64,000 bases of DNA from Amycolatopsis bartoniae (GTDB lineage Bacteria; Actinomycetota; Actinomycetes; Mycobacteriales; Pseudonocardiaceae): the NCBI RefSeq assembly GCF_014191255.1, contig NZ_JACHWH010000003.1:1-64000 (forward strand), in the 5' to 3' direction. Below the pieces are notes generated by a model. The model was not told where the DNA came from and made no database searches. It saw nothing but the letters and a program-made list of their open reading frames with translations. This document shows positions 37,318 to 47,360 of the stretch, piece by piece. Every line of letters starts with the position of its first letter. The first letter of the stretch is position 1. The translations under genes and the position numbers were made by a program.

Positions 37318-38700
37318 CTACACGAGCGCCATCAGCACGGCGGCGACGGCGAAACCGGTGACGGACAACAGGGTTTCCAGCACGGTCCAGGTCTTGAGGG
37401 TGTCGGAGACCGACAGCCCGAAGTAGCGCGAGACGATCCAGAACCCGCCGTCGTTGACGTGCGAGGCGATGATCGACCCGGCGGAGATCGCGACCACCAG
37501 CAGCGCCAGCTGCACCTGCGAGTAGTGCAGCTCGGTCACGGTCGGCGCGATGATGCCGCTCGTGGTCACGATCGCGACGGTCGCCGAGCCCTGCGCGACC
37601 CGCAGCCCGCAGCTGATCACGTACGCCGCGAAGATCACCGGCAGCCCGGCGTCGTGCAGCGAGTCCGCGACGGCCTTGCCGATCCCGGTCGCCGACAGCA
37701 CCGCGCCGAAGAACGCCCCGGCGCCGACCACCAGCAGCAGCATCGCGACCGGCCGCAACGACGCGGCGGCCAGCTCGGACAGGTGCTTGCCCGTCATCCC
37801 GCGGCGGTAGCCCAGCAGCCACGACGCGAGCAGCACGGTGATCGTCAGCGCGACCGCGGGCGTGCCGACGAACGCGGCGATGCCCGCGAGCGTCGAGTCC
37901 TTGGGCAGCCAGATGCTGCCGAACGTGCCGGCCAGGATCAGCACGAGCGGTACCGCGATGATCCCGGTGACCAGCCCCAGCGACGGCGGGTGCTCGTCCT
38001 CCTCCTCGTCGACGACGATCATCTCCGCGGGCACCGGCCGGTTCATCCGCTTGCCGATCCACGTCGGGAACAGCACGCCGCTGACGAACCACGCCGGAAT
38101 CCCGCACACGGCGCCCATCAGGATGATCCAGCCGAGGTCCACGTGCAGCAGCCCGGCCGCGGCGACCGGGCCGGGGTGCGGCGGGATGAACGCGTGCGTC
38201 ATGGACAGGCCCGCGAGCAGCGGCAGGCAGTACAGCAGGATCGACCGGCCGCCCTGGCGCGCCGCGACGTACACCAGCGGCGCCAGCACGAAGATGCCGA
38301 TGTCGAAGAACACCGGGATGCCGAAGATCAGGCCCGCGAGCCCCATCGCGAGCGGGGCGCGCTTCTCGCCGAACGCCCGCAGCAGCGCACCGGTCAGCAC
38401 GCGGGCGCCACCGGAGCGTTCCAGGATCGACCCGAGCAGCGTGCCCAGGCCGATGATCGCCGTGATGTGCCCGAGGATGCTGCCGAAACCCTTTTCCAGC
38501 AAGGAGTCCGACGTCTTCTGCGCGGTGCCGACGATCGTGCCGACGGGCAGGCCCGCGGCGAGCGCGGTCAGCAGGCCCACCACGATCAGCGCGATGAACG
38601 GCTCGACCTTCAGCCTGATGATCAGCGCCAGCAGGACGGCGATGGACACCGCGGCGAGGACGAGCAGCCCGCCGGTCGTGTGTTGCAGCCAGTGGATCAA
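37318..38700 (-). CDS. GntP-family transporter (gluconate/D-amino-acid type)
   Basis: The 460-aa protein has about 12 membrane segments and the GntP motifs SGGARVLTGALLRAFGEKRA, GIPVFFDIGIFVLAPLVY and SMTHAFIPPHPGPVAAAGLL. GntP transporters are H+ symporters for gluconate and related acids, and some take D-serine; D-aminoacylase and deaminase neighbours favour a D-amino acid or acyl-D-amino acid. TTG at 38700 with GGAGG upstream overlaps the deacylase stop by 4 bp. Confidence 0.85.
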   Translation of the reverse strand: MIHWLQHTTGGLLVLAAVSIAVLLALIIRLKVEPFIALIVVGLLTALAAGLPVGTIVGTAQKTSDSLLEKGFGSILGHITAIIGLGTLLGSILERSGGARVLTGALLRAFGEKRAPLAMGLAGLIFGIPVFFDIGIFVLAPLVYVAARQGGRSILLYCLPLLAGLSMTHAFIPPHPGPVAAAGLLHVDLGWIILMGAVCGIPAWFVSGVLFPTWIGKRMNRPVPAEMIVVDEEEDEHPPSLGLVTGIIAVPLVLILAGTFGSIWLPKDSTLAGIAAFVGTPAVALTITVLLASWLLGYRRGMTGKHLSELAAASLRPVAMLLLVVGAGAFFGAVLSATGIGKAVADSLHDAGLPVIFAAYVISCGLRVAQGSATVAIVTTSGIIAPTVTELHYSQVQLALLVVAISAGSIIASHVNDGGFWIVSRYFGLSVSDTLKTWTVLETLLSVTGFAVAAVLMALV

Positions 38701-40277
38701 GCGGACCTCCGCAGCGAATGCCCGGCGAGCGCGCCGGTCGGGGACCCGTCTTCGAGCGTGGCGACGCCGTTGACGAAGACGTGGGTGATGCCCTCGGCGG
38801 GTTGCCGCGGGTCGTCGAAGGTGGCGGTGTCGCGGATCGTCGCCGGGTCGAACAGCACCAGGTCGGCCGCGTAGCCCGGTTTGACGAGCCCCCGGTCGGT
38901 CAGCCGCAGCCGCCGCGCGGGCCGTCCGGTCAGGTGCGCGACGCACTCGGGCAGGTCGAGCACGCCGAGCTCGCGGACGTAGTGGCCGAGGTAGCGGGGG
39001 AACGTGCCCCACGCCCGCGGGTGCGGCCGGTCACCGACCAGGAGCCCGTCGCTGCCGCCGGTGTGGGTGCGGTGGCGCATGATCGTCCGGACGTTCTCCT
39101 CGTGCCCGACGTGCATCAGGCAGGAGGTGCCCAGCCGTTCGGACACCAGCACGTCGAAGTACAGCCGCGCGGGCGGGATCCCTTGCCGCCGCGCGGATTC
39201 CGCGACGGTGTGGCCGACGAGGTGCGCGTTCTCCGCCTTGCGCACGCCGTTGATCTCGATGGTGTCCCAGTCGATCGGCACACCGTGCGCGCCGTCGGAA
39301 CCGGTCTCCTCGATGTCGACACGGATCCTTTCGCGACTGTCCGGATCGGACAGTCGCGCCAGCGTCGCCGCCAGCCCGCCCTCGGCGGACCAGCTCGGCA
39401 GCAGCGCGGACAGGTAGGTCGCGCCCGGCAGGTACGGGTAGGTGTCGAGGGTGATGTCGGCGCCGTCGTCGAGCGCCTCGTCCAGCAGGCGCAGCAGGTC
39501 GGGTGCCTTTCCCTTGTTCACGGAGAAATTCATCGTCGCGTGCGCCAGGTGCAGCGGGCAGTGCGCGCGGCGCGACACGTCGACCATCTCCGCGAACGCC
39601 TCCAGCGCGCCCGCGCCATAGCTGCGGTGGTGCGGGCTGTAGTAGCCGCCGAGCGAGCCGACGACCTCGCACAACGCGACCAGTTCGGCGGTGTCCGCGT
39701 ACATGCCCGGCGTGTACGTCAGCCCCGACGACATGCCCACCGCGCCCTCGCGCAGCCCGGTGGCCACCAGCTCCCGCATCCGGTCCAGTTCGGACTCCGT
39801 CGCGGGCCGGGCGTCGTGCCCGACGACGAGCATCCGCACGGTGCCCTGCGGCACCAGGTACGCGGCGTTGACGGCGATGCCCTCGTCGAGCCGGTCCAGG
39901 TACTCGCCGACCGAGCGCCACGACCACGCGAAGCCCGGCGGGTCGTCGTTCCAGCCCGCGAGCTGCTGGCGCAGCGCCGCGAGGGTCTCGTCGTCGACCG
40001 GGGCGTAGGACAGCCCGTCCTGGCCCAGGACCTCCGTCGTGACGCCCTGCGAGACCTTCGCCAGGTGGTCGGGCCGGGCGAGGATCTGCAGGTCCGAGTG
40101 CGAGTGCATGTCGATGAACCCGGGCGCCAGCACGAGCCCGCCGGCGTCGATCGTGCGGCGCCCGGTGAGCGAGGGGCCGATCTCGGCGATGCGGCCCTCG
40201 CTGATCCGGACGTCGGCACGCGTGAGGGGAGCCCCGGTGCCGTCGGCGATCCGGGCACCGCGGAGCACTGTGTCCAT
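38697..40277 (-). CDS. N-acyl-D-amino-acid deacylase (D-aminoacylase)
   Basis: The 526-aa amidohydrolase starts at ATG 40277 with an outer beta domain (TVLRGARIADGTGAPLTRAD), then the metal motif PGFIDMHSHSD (HxH, about 64-70). Further ligands are in the YSPHHRSYG and HLAHATMN regions, and the late HTGGSDGLLVGDRPHPRAWG supplies the catalytic Asp. It releases D-amino acids from N-acyl-D-amino acids. Stop overlaps the GntP start; the deaminase ends 8 bp before it. Confidence 0.9.
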   Translation of the reverse strand: MDTVLRGARIADGTGAPLTRADVRISEGRIAEIGPSLTGRRTIDAGGLVLAPGFIDMHSHSDLQILARPDHLAKVSQGVTTEVLGQDGLSYAPVDDETLAALRQQLAGWNDDPPGFAWSWRSVGEYLDRLDEGIAVNAAYLVPQGTVRMLVVGHDARPATESELDRMRELVATGLREGAVGMSSGLTYTPGMYADTAELVALCEVVGSLGGYYSPHHRSYGAGALEAFAEMVDVSRRAHCPLHLAHATMNFSVNKGKAPDLLRLLDEALDDGADITLDTYPYLPGATYLSALLPSWSAEGGLAATLARLSDPDSRERIRVDIEETGSDGAHGVPIDWDTIEINGVRKAENAHLVGHTVAESARRQGIPPARLYFDVLVSERLGTSCLMHVGHEENVRTIMRHRTHTGGSDGLLVGDRPHPRAWGTFPRYLGHYVRELGVLDLPECVAHLTGRPARRLRLTDRGLVKPGYAADLVLFDPATIRDTATFDDPRQPAEGITHVFVNGVATLEDGSPTGALAGHSLRRSA

Positions 40278-40285
40278 GCCGGTCC

Positions 40286-41554
40286 CTAGAAGTAGGTGCG
40301 AACGAAGTCGACGACGGTGCCGCCGTCCACCACGGGCAGCAGGGTCCACTTGTCGAACACCGTGCACGGGTGCGACAGGCCCAGGCCGACCCAGTCACCG
40401 ACGCGTAGCGGCGAACCGGCGGGAAGTGCGACGAACGCGTGCTGGTCGTTCAGCGCGGTCACCCGGTGCCCGTCCAGCCGCCGCGTCTGCCCGTCCCGGC
40501 GCACCAGCTGAGGCTCGGGCAGCCCCTCGTCGAAGGAGGCGTCGCGCTTGCCGAGCGTTAGCAGCGCGAGGTCCTCGGTGGGCTTCGACGTCACCTGCGC
40601 CCACGCCCGCAAGGCCGGGCGGAGTTGGTCGGTGAGCGGCGAGATGGACCGGTAGAAGCCGTCGTCGTGCGTGATGTAGGCACCGCTGCGCAGGACCGTC
40701 AGCACGTCGAGGCCGTCGGGCCAGCCGGCGAGCTCGGCGACGACGAGGTCGAAGTACGCGCTGCCCCCGGCCGTGACCACGATCTGCCCGTCGAAGAAGC
40801 CCCGCTCCGCCAACGTGATCGCGAGGCCGCGCAGATTGCGGAGGTACGCGCTGACGACCTCCCGCGACCGCGCCGAGTTGTCGTGCGCGAGCGCGCCCTC
40901 GTACCCGCTGACACCGCCGAGCCGCAGCACCGGGCTGTCCCGCACGGCTTCCGCGATCGCGAGCGCCGTCGCCTCGTCCCGCGCGCCGGTCCGCCCGCCG
41001 TCCCCGCCCAGCTCGACCAGCACGTCCACCGGCCGTGCCGTGCCACGCAACGCCTCGGTCATCAGCTCGACGGCGGCGACCGAGTCCACCCAGCAACTGA
41101 ACTCGAAGCCCGGGTCACGCTCCAGCTCGCCCGCGAGCCAGCGCAACGCGGCCGGCTCGACCAGCTGGTTCGCCAGCAGCACGCGCGACACCCCGAACGC
41201 CCGGTAGACCCGCAGTTGGCTCGCATTCGCGGCGGTGATGCCCCACGCGCCCTGCTCGATCTGGCGCGCGAACAGCTGAGGTGCCATGGTCGTCTTGCCG
41301 TGCGGCGCGAGCAGCACGCCGTGCTCGGCGCACCACGCCGCCACCGTCCGCAGGTTGTGCTCCAGCGCGTCGGCTTCGAGCACCACGACCGGGCCCGGAA
41401 AGCCGTCCTCGAACAGGTCGAGCCGCCGCTTCGCCGCGTCGGCGAGCGAAAGCCCCCACAACGCCGGCGGCACCGCCTTGAACCGCCAGTCGAGCGTTTC
41501 GGCCCGGAGGGCGGCCAGCGCGGCCTGGTCGATCGAGCAGGGAGAGGACGCCAT
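40286..41554 (-). CDS. PLP-dependent D-amino-acid deaminase/D-threonine-aldolase-like
   Basis: The 422-aa protein has an alanine-racemase-like N-terminal barrel with the PLP Lys in LLAPHGKTTMAPQLFARQ (about 89) and a C-terminal D-serine-dehydratase-like domain. There HVFDKW-type metal ligands occur as LSHPCTVFDKWTLLPVVD. Such enzymes deaminate D-Ser/D-Thr or cleave D-threonine. ATG at 41554; it is first in the minus-strand operon and divergent from IclR with a palindrome between. Confidence 0.82.
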   Translation of the reverse strand: MASSPCSIDQAALAALRAETLDWRFKAVPPALWGLSLADAAKRRLDLFEDGFPGPVVVLEADALEHNLRTVAAWCAEHGVLLAPHGKTTMAPQLFARQIEQGAWGITAANASQLRVYRAFGVSRVLLANQLVEPAALRWLAGELERDPGFEFSCWVDSVAAVELMTEALRGTARPVDVLVELGGDGGRTGARDEATALAIAEAVRDSPVLRLGGVSGYEGALAHDNSARSREVVSAYLRNLRGLAITLAERGFFDGQIVVTAGGSAYFDLVVAELAGWPDGLDVLTVLRSGAYITHDDGFYRSISPLTDQLRPALRAWAQVTSKPTEDLALLTLGKRDASFDEGLPEPQLVRRDGQTRRLDGHRVTALNDQHAFVALPAGSPLRVGDWVGLGLSHPCTVFDKWTLLPVVDGGTVVDFVRTYF

Positions 41555-41571
41555 CGCTACTCCGTTGCGTA

Positions 41572-41593
41572 ATGTGCAATCGGCATTGCACAT
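41572..41593. promoter_or_regulatory. IclR-type operator palindrome
   Basis: ATGTGCAAT, CGGC, ATTGCACAT: perfect 9-bp arms around a 4-bp spacer, located 18 bp from the deaminase ATG and 53 bp from the IclR GTG. It is AT-rich in a GC-rich region. Confidence 0.7.
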
Positions 41594-41646
41594 GATGATG
41601 GAAGTAGATGTAGCATCGTCACCCGTGCGGGTCAATGGGAGCGGTT

Positions 41647-42393
41647 GTGAGCCAAAGTCTTGATCGTGGGCTGAGCGTGCTCGGCGCGCTCGCGCGGGGC
41701 ACGGACACGCTCGACGCGCTGGCCGAGGAGCTGGGCGTGCACAAGTCCACAGTGCTGCGGCTGCTGCGGACGCTGGAGGCGCACCACTTCGTGCGGCGCG
41801 AGGGGCAGCGGCACTACCGGCTCGGCAGCGCGCTGTTCGACCTCGCCAGCCGCGCGCTCGAAGACCGCGACGTGCGCCGCAGCGCCGCTCCCGCGCTGGC
41901 CGCGCTCAACGCGCGCACCGGGCACACCGTGCACCTCGCCACGTACGAGGAGGGCGAGGTCGTCTACGTCGACAAGTACGAGGGCCGGCACAGCGTGCGG
42001 ATGTACTCGCGGATCGGCAAGCGCGCCCCGCTGCACTGCACGGCCGTCGGCAAGGTGCTGGTCGCCGCGTTCGACCCGGAACGCCGCGAAGAGATCGCGC
42101 GTTCGCTGGAGTACCCGGCGCTGACCGGGAACACGATCACCACCGCGGAGGCGTACCTCGACGAGCTGGCGCGCGTGGCCGAGCAGGGCTATGCCGTCGA
42201 CAACGCCGAGCACGAGGACTTCATCCACTGCGTCGCGGCGCCCGTGCGCGGGCCCGGCGGCGCGGTGCTCGCGGCGGTGTCGCTGTCGGTGCCGCGCGTG
42301 CTGCTCGACTACGACGGCCTGCTCGCGCTGCTGCCCGAGCTGACCGCCACCGCGGAGGAAGCCTCCGTCCACAGTGGATGGACGGGACAGTGA
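41647..42393 (+). CDS. IclR-family transcriptional regulator
   Basis: The 248-aa protein has a winged helix (LDALAEELGVHKSTVLRLLR, about 23-42) and an IclR ligand domain (ARTGHTVHLATYEEGEVVYVD, LHCTAVGKVLVA, CVAAPVRGPGGAVLAAVSLS). GTG at 41647 has GGGAG five bases upstream; an ATG at 41635 would use that site as codons. It is divergent from the D-amino-acid operon and followed by ridA 14 bp later. Confidence 0.88.
   Translation: MSQSLDRGLSVLGALARGTDTLDALAEELGVHKSTVLRLLRTLEAHHFVRREGQRHYRLGSALFDLASRALEDRDVRRSAAPALAALNARTGHTVHLATYEEGEVVYVDKYEGRHSVRMYSRIGKRAPLHCTAVGKVLVAAFDPERREEIARSLEYPALTGNTITTAEAYLDELARVAEQGYAVDNAEHEDFIHCVAAPVRGPGGAVLAAVSLSVPRVLLDYDGLLALLPELTATAEEASVHSGWTGQ
42367..42379. repeat. 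Near-copy GTCCACAGTGGAT
   Basis: One mismatch from GTCCAnnnTGGAC, at the 3' end of the IclR gene; encodes V-H-S-G-W with AGT for Ser. Confidence 0.5.
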
Positions 42394-42407
42394 GAGAGGG
42401 GAATTCG

Positions 42408-42788
42408 ATGGGCAAGGTCGCGATCAGCACCGGGAACGCGCCGAAACCCGCCGCGAACTATTCGCCGGGCGTGCGCAAGGGGAACATCCTGCAGGTCGCC
42501 GGGCAGGTCGGGGTCGACCCCGCCACGGGCGAGGTCGCGGGCACCACGGTGGCCGAGCAGGCACGGCAGGCGTTCGCGAACGTCGAAGCGGTGCTGGCGG
42601 CGGCCGGTTCGAGCTTCGACGACGTGGTGATGGTGCGCGTGTACCTGACCGACACCGCGCACTTCGCGGAGTTCAACGAGGTCTACAACCAGCTGGTGAA
42701 GGAGCCGTACGCGGCGCGCACCACGGTCTACGTGGGCCTGCCGGAGGGGCTGCTGGTGGAGATCGACGCGCTCGCCGTCCTCGACTGA
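42408..42788 (+). CDS. ridA: RidA/YjgF-family enamine/imine deaminase
   Basis: The 126-aa protein carries the RidA signature: NYSPGVRKGNILQVAGQVGV, a conserved Arg in EPYAARTTVYVG (about 104) and LPEGLLVEIDALAVL. It hydrolyses reactive 2-aminoacrylate/imines released by PLP-dependent dehydratases, matching the deaminase in this cluster. ATG at 42408 with GAGAGGGG upstream, 14 bp after IclR. Confidence 0.92.
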   Translation: MGKVAISTGNAPKPAANYSPGVRKGNILQVAGQVGVDPATGEVAGTTVAEQARQAFANVEAVLAAAGSSFDDVVMVRVYLTDTAHFAEFNEVYNQLVKEPYAARTTVYVGLPEGLLVEIDALAVLD

Positions 42789-42790
42789 GA

Positions 42791-42831
42791 ACTCCCCGCC
42801 GCGGGGCCTGCTGCGGCCCCGCGGCGGGAGT
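42791..42831. terminator. Bidirectional hairpin terminator
   Basis: ACTCCCCGCCGCGGGGCC pairs with GGCCCCGCGGCGGGAGT with one bulged base, 6-base loop, between convergent ridA and DUF1844 gene stops. Confidence 0.8.
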
Positions 42832-42832
42832 G

Positions 42833-43192
42833 TCAGTGGACGGGGCCGGTGTACTTCTCGCCGGGGCCCTGGCCGGGGGCGTCGGGCACGGCGGAGGCCT
42901 CGCGGAAGGCCTTCTGGAGTGACTGGAGGCCGTCGCGCAGCGGGGCGGCGTGCAGGCCGAGGTACTCGGCGGACGCCGTGACCAGTCCCGCGAGCGCGGT
43001 GATCAGGCGGCGGGCTTCGTCGAGGTCGCGGTGCGGGCTGGAGTCCGGGTCGGGGTCGGCCAGGCCGAGGCGCTCGGCCGCCGCGGACATGAGCATCACG
43101 GCCGCCCGGCTGATCACCTCCACGCTGGGGATGTCCTCCAGCTCGCGCACGCCCGGGGAATTCTCGGGCTGGGGGGAAGCGTTGTAAGACAC
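42833..43192 (-). CDS. DUF1844-domain protein
   Basis: The 119-aa protein contains the DUF1844 pattern: [25 protein letters not shown], then [15 protein letters not shown] gene of this family beside infC is a common actinobacterial arrangement. Start GTG at 43192 is assumed. Function unknown; a role linked to translation is only suggested by position. Confidence 0.8.
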   Translation of the reverse strand: MSYNASPQPENSPGVRELEDIPSVEVISRAAVMLMSAAAERLGLADPDPDSSPHRDLDEARRLITALAGLVTASAEYLGLHAAPLRDGLQSLQKAFREASAVPDAPGQGPGEKYTGPVH

Positions 43193-43345
43193 GTCTGCTA
43201 CCCTTCCACGTGCGACCAGCCTCCGAGAGATCGGGGGCCGCAAGTGGAGCCCCGCTCCCACCCGCGTTGCCGTACCGGCGGCCGGGTCCGGTCTCGCCAC
43301 CTTCGAGGTGGCGAAGCGTCCGCATCGGCGGGCGCGATCGGAACA

Positions 43346-43390
43346 GGGCCCCGCGTGCCGGCGTTGAGAACGAAGCCGGCGTCGGGGCCC
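43346..43390 (+). promoter_or_regulatory. Structured leader hairpin upstream of infC
   Basis: GGGCCCC (43346-43352) pairs with GGGGCCC (43384-43390), and GCCGGC (43357-43362) with GCCGGC (43375-43380), around a 12-base loop. IF3/L20 operons are often autoregulated through leader structure; which protein would bind here is unknown. It could also be an attenuator. Confidence 0.5.
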
Positions 43391-43450
43391 GTGGTATGTG
43401 GGCACCAGGTCGAGCAGGCTGGACAACTTTCCTCGGACCAAGGAGGCCAC

Positions 43451-44005
43451 ATCAGTTCCGAGACACGCATCAACGACCGCATCCGCGTTCCGGAGGTCCG
43501 GCTCGTCGGACCCAACGGTGAGCAGGTCGGGATCGTCAAGATCGAGGATGCGCTCAGGCTGGCACAGGACGCGGACCTCGACCTCGTCGAGGTCGCGGCA
43601 CAGGCGCACCCGCCCGTCTGCAGGCTCATGGACTACGGCAAGTTCAAGTACGAGAGCGCGCAGAAGGCCCGCGAGTCACGCCGCAACCAGCAGCTGACCG
43701 TCATCAAAGAGCAGAAGCTGCGTCCCAAGATCGACCAGCACGACTACGAGACGAAGAAGGGGCACGTGTCCCGCTTCCTCGCCGCTGGTAACAAGGTCAA
43801 GGTGACCATCATGTTCCGTGGTCGCGAGCAGTCCCGGCCCGAGCTCGGGTTCCGGCTGCTGCAGAAGCTCGCCGACGAGGTGGCTGAGCTCGGCTACGTG
43901 GAGTCCTCGCCGAAGCAGGACGGCCGGAACATGATCATGGTGCTGGCGCCGCACAAGAACGCGAAGGCGAAGCAGAAGGCGGCCAAGGAGCCGGTCGAGT
44001 CCTGA
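43451..44005 (+). CDS. infC: Translation initiation factor IF-3
   Basis: The 184-aa protein starts [19 protein letters not shown] and contains the N-domain, the Lys/Arg-rich linker with [20 protein letters not shown] and the C-domain ([29 protein letters not shown]). IF3 prevents 30S-50S joining and checks the start codon. The only plausible start is ATC at 43451, four bases after AAGGAGG. A non-AUG start is the classic IF3 autoregulation device, because IF3 discriminates against it. Followed by rpmI and rplT. Confidence 0.93.
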   Translation: MSSETRINDRIRVPEVRLVGPNGEQVGIVKIEDALRLAQDADLDLVEVAAQAHPPVCRLMDYGKFKYESAQKARESRRNQQLTVIKEQKLRPKIDQHDYETKKGHVSRFLAAGNKVKVTIMFRGREQSRPELGFRLLQKLADEVAELGYVESSPKQDGRNMIMVLAPHKNAKAKQKAAKEPVES

Positions 44006-44076
44006 CGGGGCTTCGCGCAGACGCAGTCCGCAGCACACCGGGCGACCGGTGTGCTGCACTCTGAAGGAGATCAATC

Positions 44077-44271
44077 ATGCCCAAGATGAAGACGCACAGC
44101 GGGACTTCCAAGCGAGTCCGCGTGACCGGCAGCGGCAAGCTGCGCCGCCAGCGGGCCGGCCGTCGTCACATTATGGAGAAGAAGGCCAGCAAGGTCGCCC
44201 GCCGCCTGGAGGGCACCACCGAGATCGCCAAGAACGACGTGGGCCGGGTCAAGCGGCTCCTCGGTCGCTGA
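44077..44271 (+). CDS. rpmI: 50S ribosomal protein L35
   Basis: The 64-aa protein reads [20 protein letters not shown] and later [21 protein letters not shown], standard bL35. A GAAGGAG site lies about 8 bases upstream of the ATG. Middle gene of the infC-rpmI-rplT operon. Confidence 0.97.
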   Translation: MPKMKTHSGTSKRVRVTGSGKLRRQRAGRRHIMEKKASKVARRLEGTTEIAKNDVGRVKRLLGR

Positions 44272-44338
44272 GCTTTCCAGGACTCGCTTCGTAAACCCGG
44301 GGTGCTCCCGCGCCCCCTGAGATCGACAGGATGGACCC

Positions 44339-44725
44339 GTGGCACGCGTCAAGCGGGCGGTGAACGCCCAGAAGAAGCGTCGCGCAACCCTCGAACTGGC
44401 CAGCGGCTACCGCGGTCAGCGTTCGCGGTTGTACCGCAAGGCCAAGGAGCAGACGCTCCACTCGCTCAACTACGCCTACCGGGACCGTCGCGCCCGCAAG
44501 GGTGACTTCCGCCAGCTGTGGATCACCCGCATCAACGCGGCGGCCCGGCAGAACGGCGTGACCTACAACCGGTTCATCCAGGGCCTCAAGGCCGCCGGTG
44601 TCGAGGTCGACCGGAAGGTGCTGGCCGACCTGGCCGTCAACGACGCCGCGGCGTTCGCGGCGCTGGCGGAGGTCGCCAAGCAGAACGTGACGACCGGCCC
44701 GGACTCCGAGAAGAAGTCGGCCTGA
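44339..44725 (+). CDS. rplT: 50S ribosomal protein L20
   Basis: The 128-aa protein starts [14 protein letters not shown], with the bL20 motif [18 protein letters not shown] and [19 protein letters not shown]. It is essential for early 50S assembly. GTG at 44339. Its stop overlaps the presumed start of the rRNA methyltransferase frame. Confidence 0.97.
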   Translation: MARVKRAVNAQKKRRATLELASGYRGQRSRLYRKAKEQTLHSLNYAYRDRRARKGDFRQLWITRINAAARQNGVTYNRFIQGLKAAGVEVDRKVLADLAVNDAAAFAALAEVAKQNVTTGPDSEKKSA

Positions 44726-46194
44726 GCACGAACACCACCCGGCCCGGGGCGGATCCGTTCACCGAACGGACCCCCCGGGTCGTTGCTGCGCGCCGGTTGA
44801 CGAGGCGAGCGGACCGCCAGAAGGCGGGCCGCTTCCTGGCGGAGGGCGCGAACGCGGTGGCCGCGGCCTTGGCCCGCGAGCCGGGCTTCGTGCACGAGCT
44901 GTTCGTGACCACCCGAGCCGAGCAGGCGCACCCGGAACTGGTCGCCGCCGCCCGGGAAGCGGGCGTCCGAGTCTCCCCGGTAACCGACCGCGCCGCGGCG
45001 GCCCTGTCGGAGACGGTGACCCCGCAGGGCATCGTCGCGGTCTGCGACCTGCTGGACAGGCCCCTGGAGGAGGTCCTGCCCCCGGCCCCCGGCGGTGATT
45101 CGGCCCCTGGCGGTGGTTCGGCGCTCGGCGGCGCCCCGGCGCCTGGCGGTGGTTCGACGCTGCCCGGCGGTAGCTCGGTGTCGCCCGGCGATGGCGTCGC
45201 GCTCGGCCGCACGCCTGAACCCGGCAGTAGCCCGGCACCCGGCAGTAGCCCGGCACCCGGCAGTAGCCCGGCGCCCGGCAGTAGCCCGGCGCCCGGCAGT
45301 AGCCCGGCGCCCGGCAGCCCCCCGGCGTCCGGCAGTGGCTCGACGCTGCCCGGCGATGGCCCCGCGCCCGGCCGCACGCCTGAGCCCGGCAGCACCCCGA
45401 CGCCCGGCGCTGCCACGAAGTCGCCCAGCGATGACCCCGCGCCCGGCGGCGCCCCCGCGATGCCGACCCCGGATCCCGGCGGCGCCCGCCTCACGTTGAC
45501 GCCTCCCGCCGTGGAGCCGGTGTCTGCTCCTGCGGGCGAGTCGTCGACCTCCGCAACCTCGCCCTCCGCCACCATCGGCGAGGCCGCCGCTCCTGGTAGC
45601 GCAACCGCGGCCCCCGCTGTCCGTGATGAGGCTGACACTGATGTCGCCACCTCCGCGGCAGCCGCCCCCGCCTCCGATGCTCCCGCCGTCCCCAACCCCG
45701 CGGCCGCTGTTGGCGTCCCGTCAATCCCACGCCTGGTCGCCGTCCTGGTGGATGTCGCCGATCCGGGCAATGCGGGCACCGTCATCCGTGTCGCGGACGC
45801 CGCCGGGGCCGACGCCGTGATCCTGGCCGGCGACAGTGTCGACCCGCACAACGGCAAGTGCGTGCGCGCCTCCGCCGGCAGCCTGTTCCACCCACCGGTC
45901 GCCCGCGAGCGCGACGTCGCCCGCGTCCTCGCCGCGTGCCGCGCCGCAGGGTTGCGCCTGCTCGGCGCCCACGGCTACGCCGAAACCGAACTTCCCGCCG
46001 TCCCGCTCGACGAGCCCGTGGCTTGGGTCTTCGGCAACGAGGCCCACGGCCTGCCCGCCGAGGTCCTCGACGCCGTGGACGAAACCGTCCGCATCCCGAT
46101 CTACGGCGGGGCCGAAAGCCTCAACCTGGCGACCGCCGCCGCCGTCTGCCTGTACGGCAGTGCCATGGCCCAGCGCAGGTCGAGCGGAGGGTGA
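44722..46194 (+). CDS. SpoU/TrmH-family 2'-O-ribose rRNA methyltransferase with large Pro/Gly/Ser insertion
   Basis: At about 490 aa this is far longer than the usual 260-280. Residues 1-118 are the RNA-binding SpoU_sub_bind domain ([35 protein letters not shown]). Residues about 119-333 are low-complexity Pro/Gly/Ser/Ala sequence. The methylase knot follows: [31 protein letters not shown] and [16 protein letters not shown] bind AdoMet. The insertion sits exactly in the interdomain linker, so activity may survive. No ATG, GTG or TTG precedes the first domain in frame; CTG at 44722, overlapping the rplT stop, is the best guess. Located as tsnR-type genes usually are, after rplT. Confidence 0.85.
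   Translation: MSTNTTRPGADPFTERTPRVVAARRLTRRADRQKAGRFLAEGANAVAAALAREPGFVHELFVTTRAEQAHPELVAAAREAGVRVSPVTDRAAAALSETVTPQGIVAVCDLLDRPLEEVLPPAPGGDSAPGGGSALGGAPAPGGGSTLPGGSSVSPGDGVALGRTPEPGSSPAPGSSPAPGSSPAPGSSPAPGSSPAPGSPPASGSGSTLPGDGPAPGRTPEPGSTPTPGAATKSPSDDPAPGGAPAMPTPDPGGARLTLTPPAVEPVSAPAGESSTSATSPSATIGEAAAPGSATAAPAVRDEADTDVATSAAAAPASDAPAVPNPAAAVGVPSIPRLVAVLVDVADPGNAGTVIRVADAAGADAVILAGDSVDPHNGKCVRASAGSLFHPPVARERDVARVLAACRAAGLRLLGAHGYAETELPAVPLDEPVAWVFGNEAHGLPAEVLDAVDETVRIPIYGGAESLNLATAAAVCLYGSAMAQRRSSGG
45220..45309. repeat. Five tandem 18-bp repeats inside the methyltransferase gene
   Basis: The unit CCCGGCAGTAGCCCGGC(A/G) repeats five times exactly (PGSSPA in the protein), with degenerate copies on both sides (45080-45480). 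It shares the CCCGGCAG core with the array at 265-859. Confidence 0.9.
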
Positions 46195-46286
46195 CCGGCC
46201 GTCACCGGATGACAGTCGCCTAGAATCTGCCGGTAATCGCTTACGTGTGCTCGCGCCGAGCCGCGGACCCGTCCAGCGGACGCTGA

Positions 46287-47359
<1,073 letters not shown>

Positions 47360-47360
<1 letters not shown>

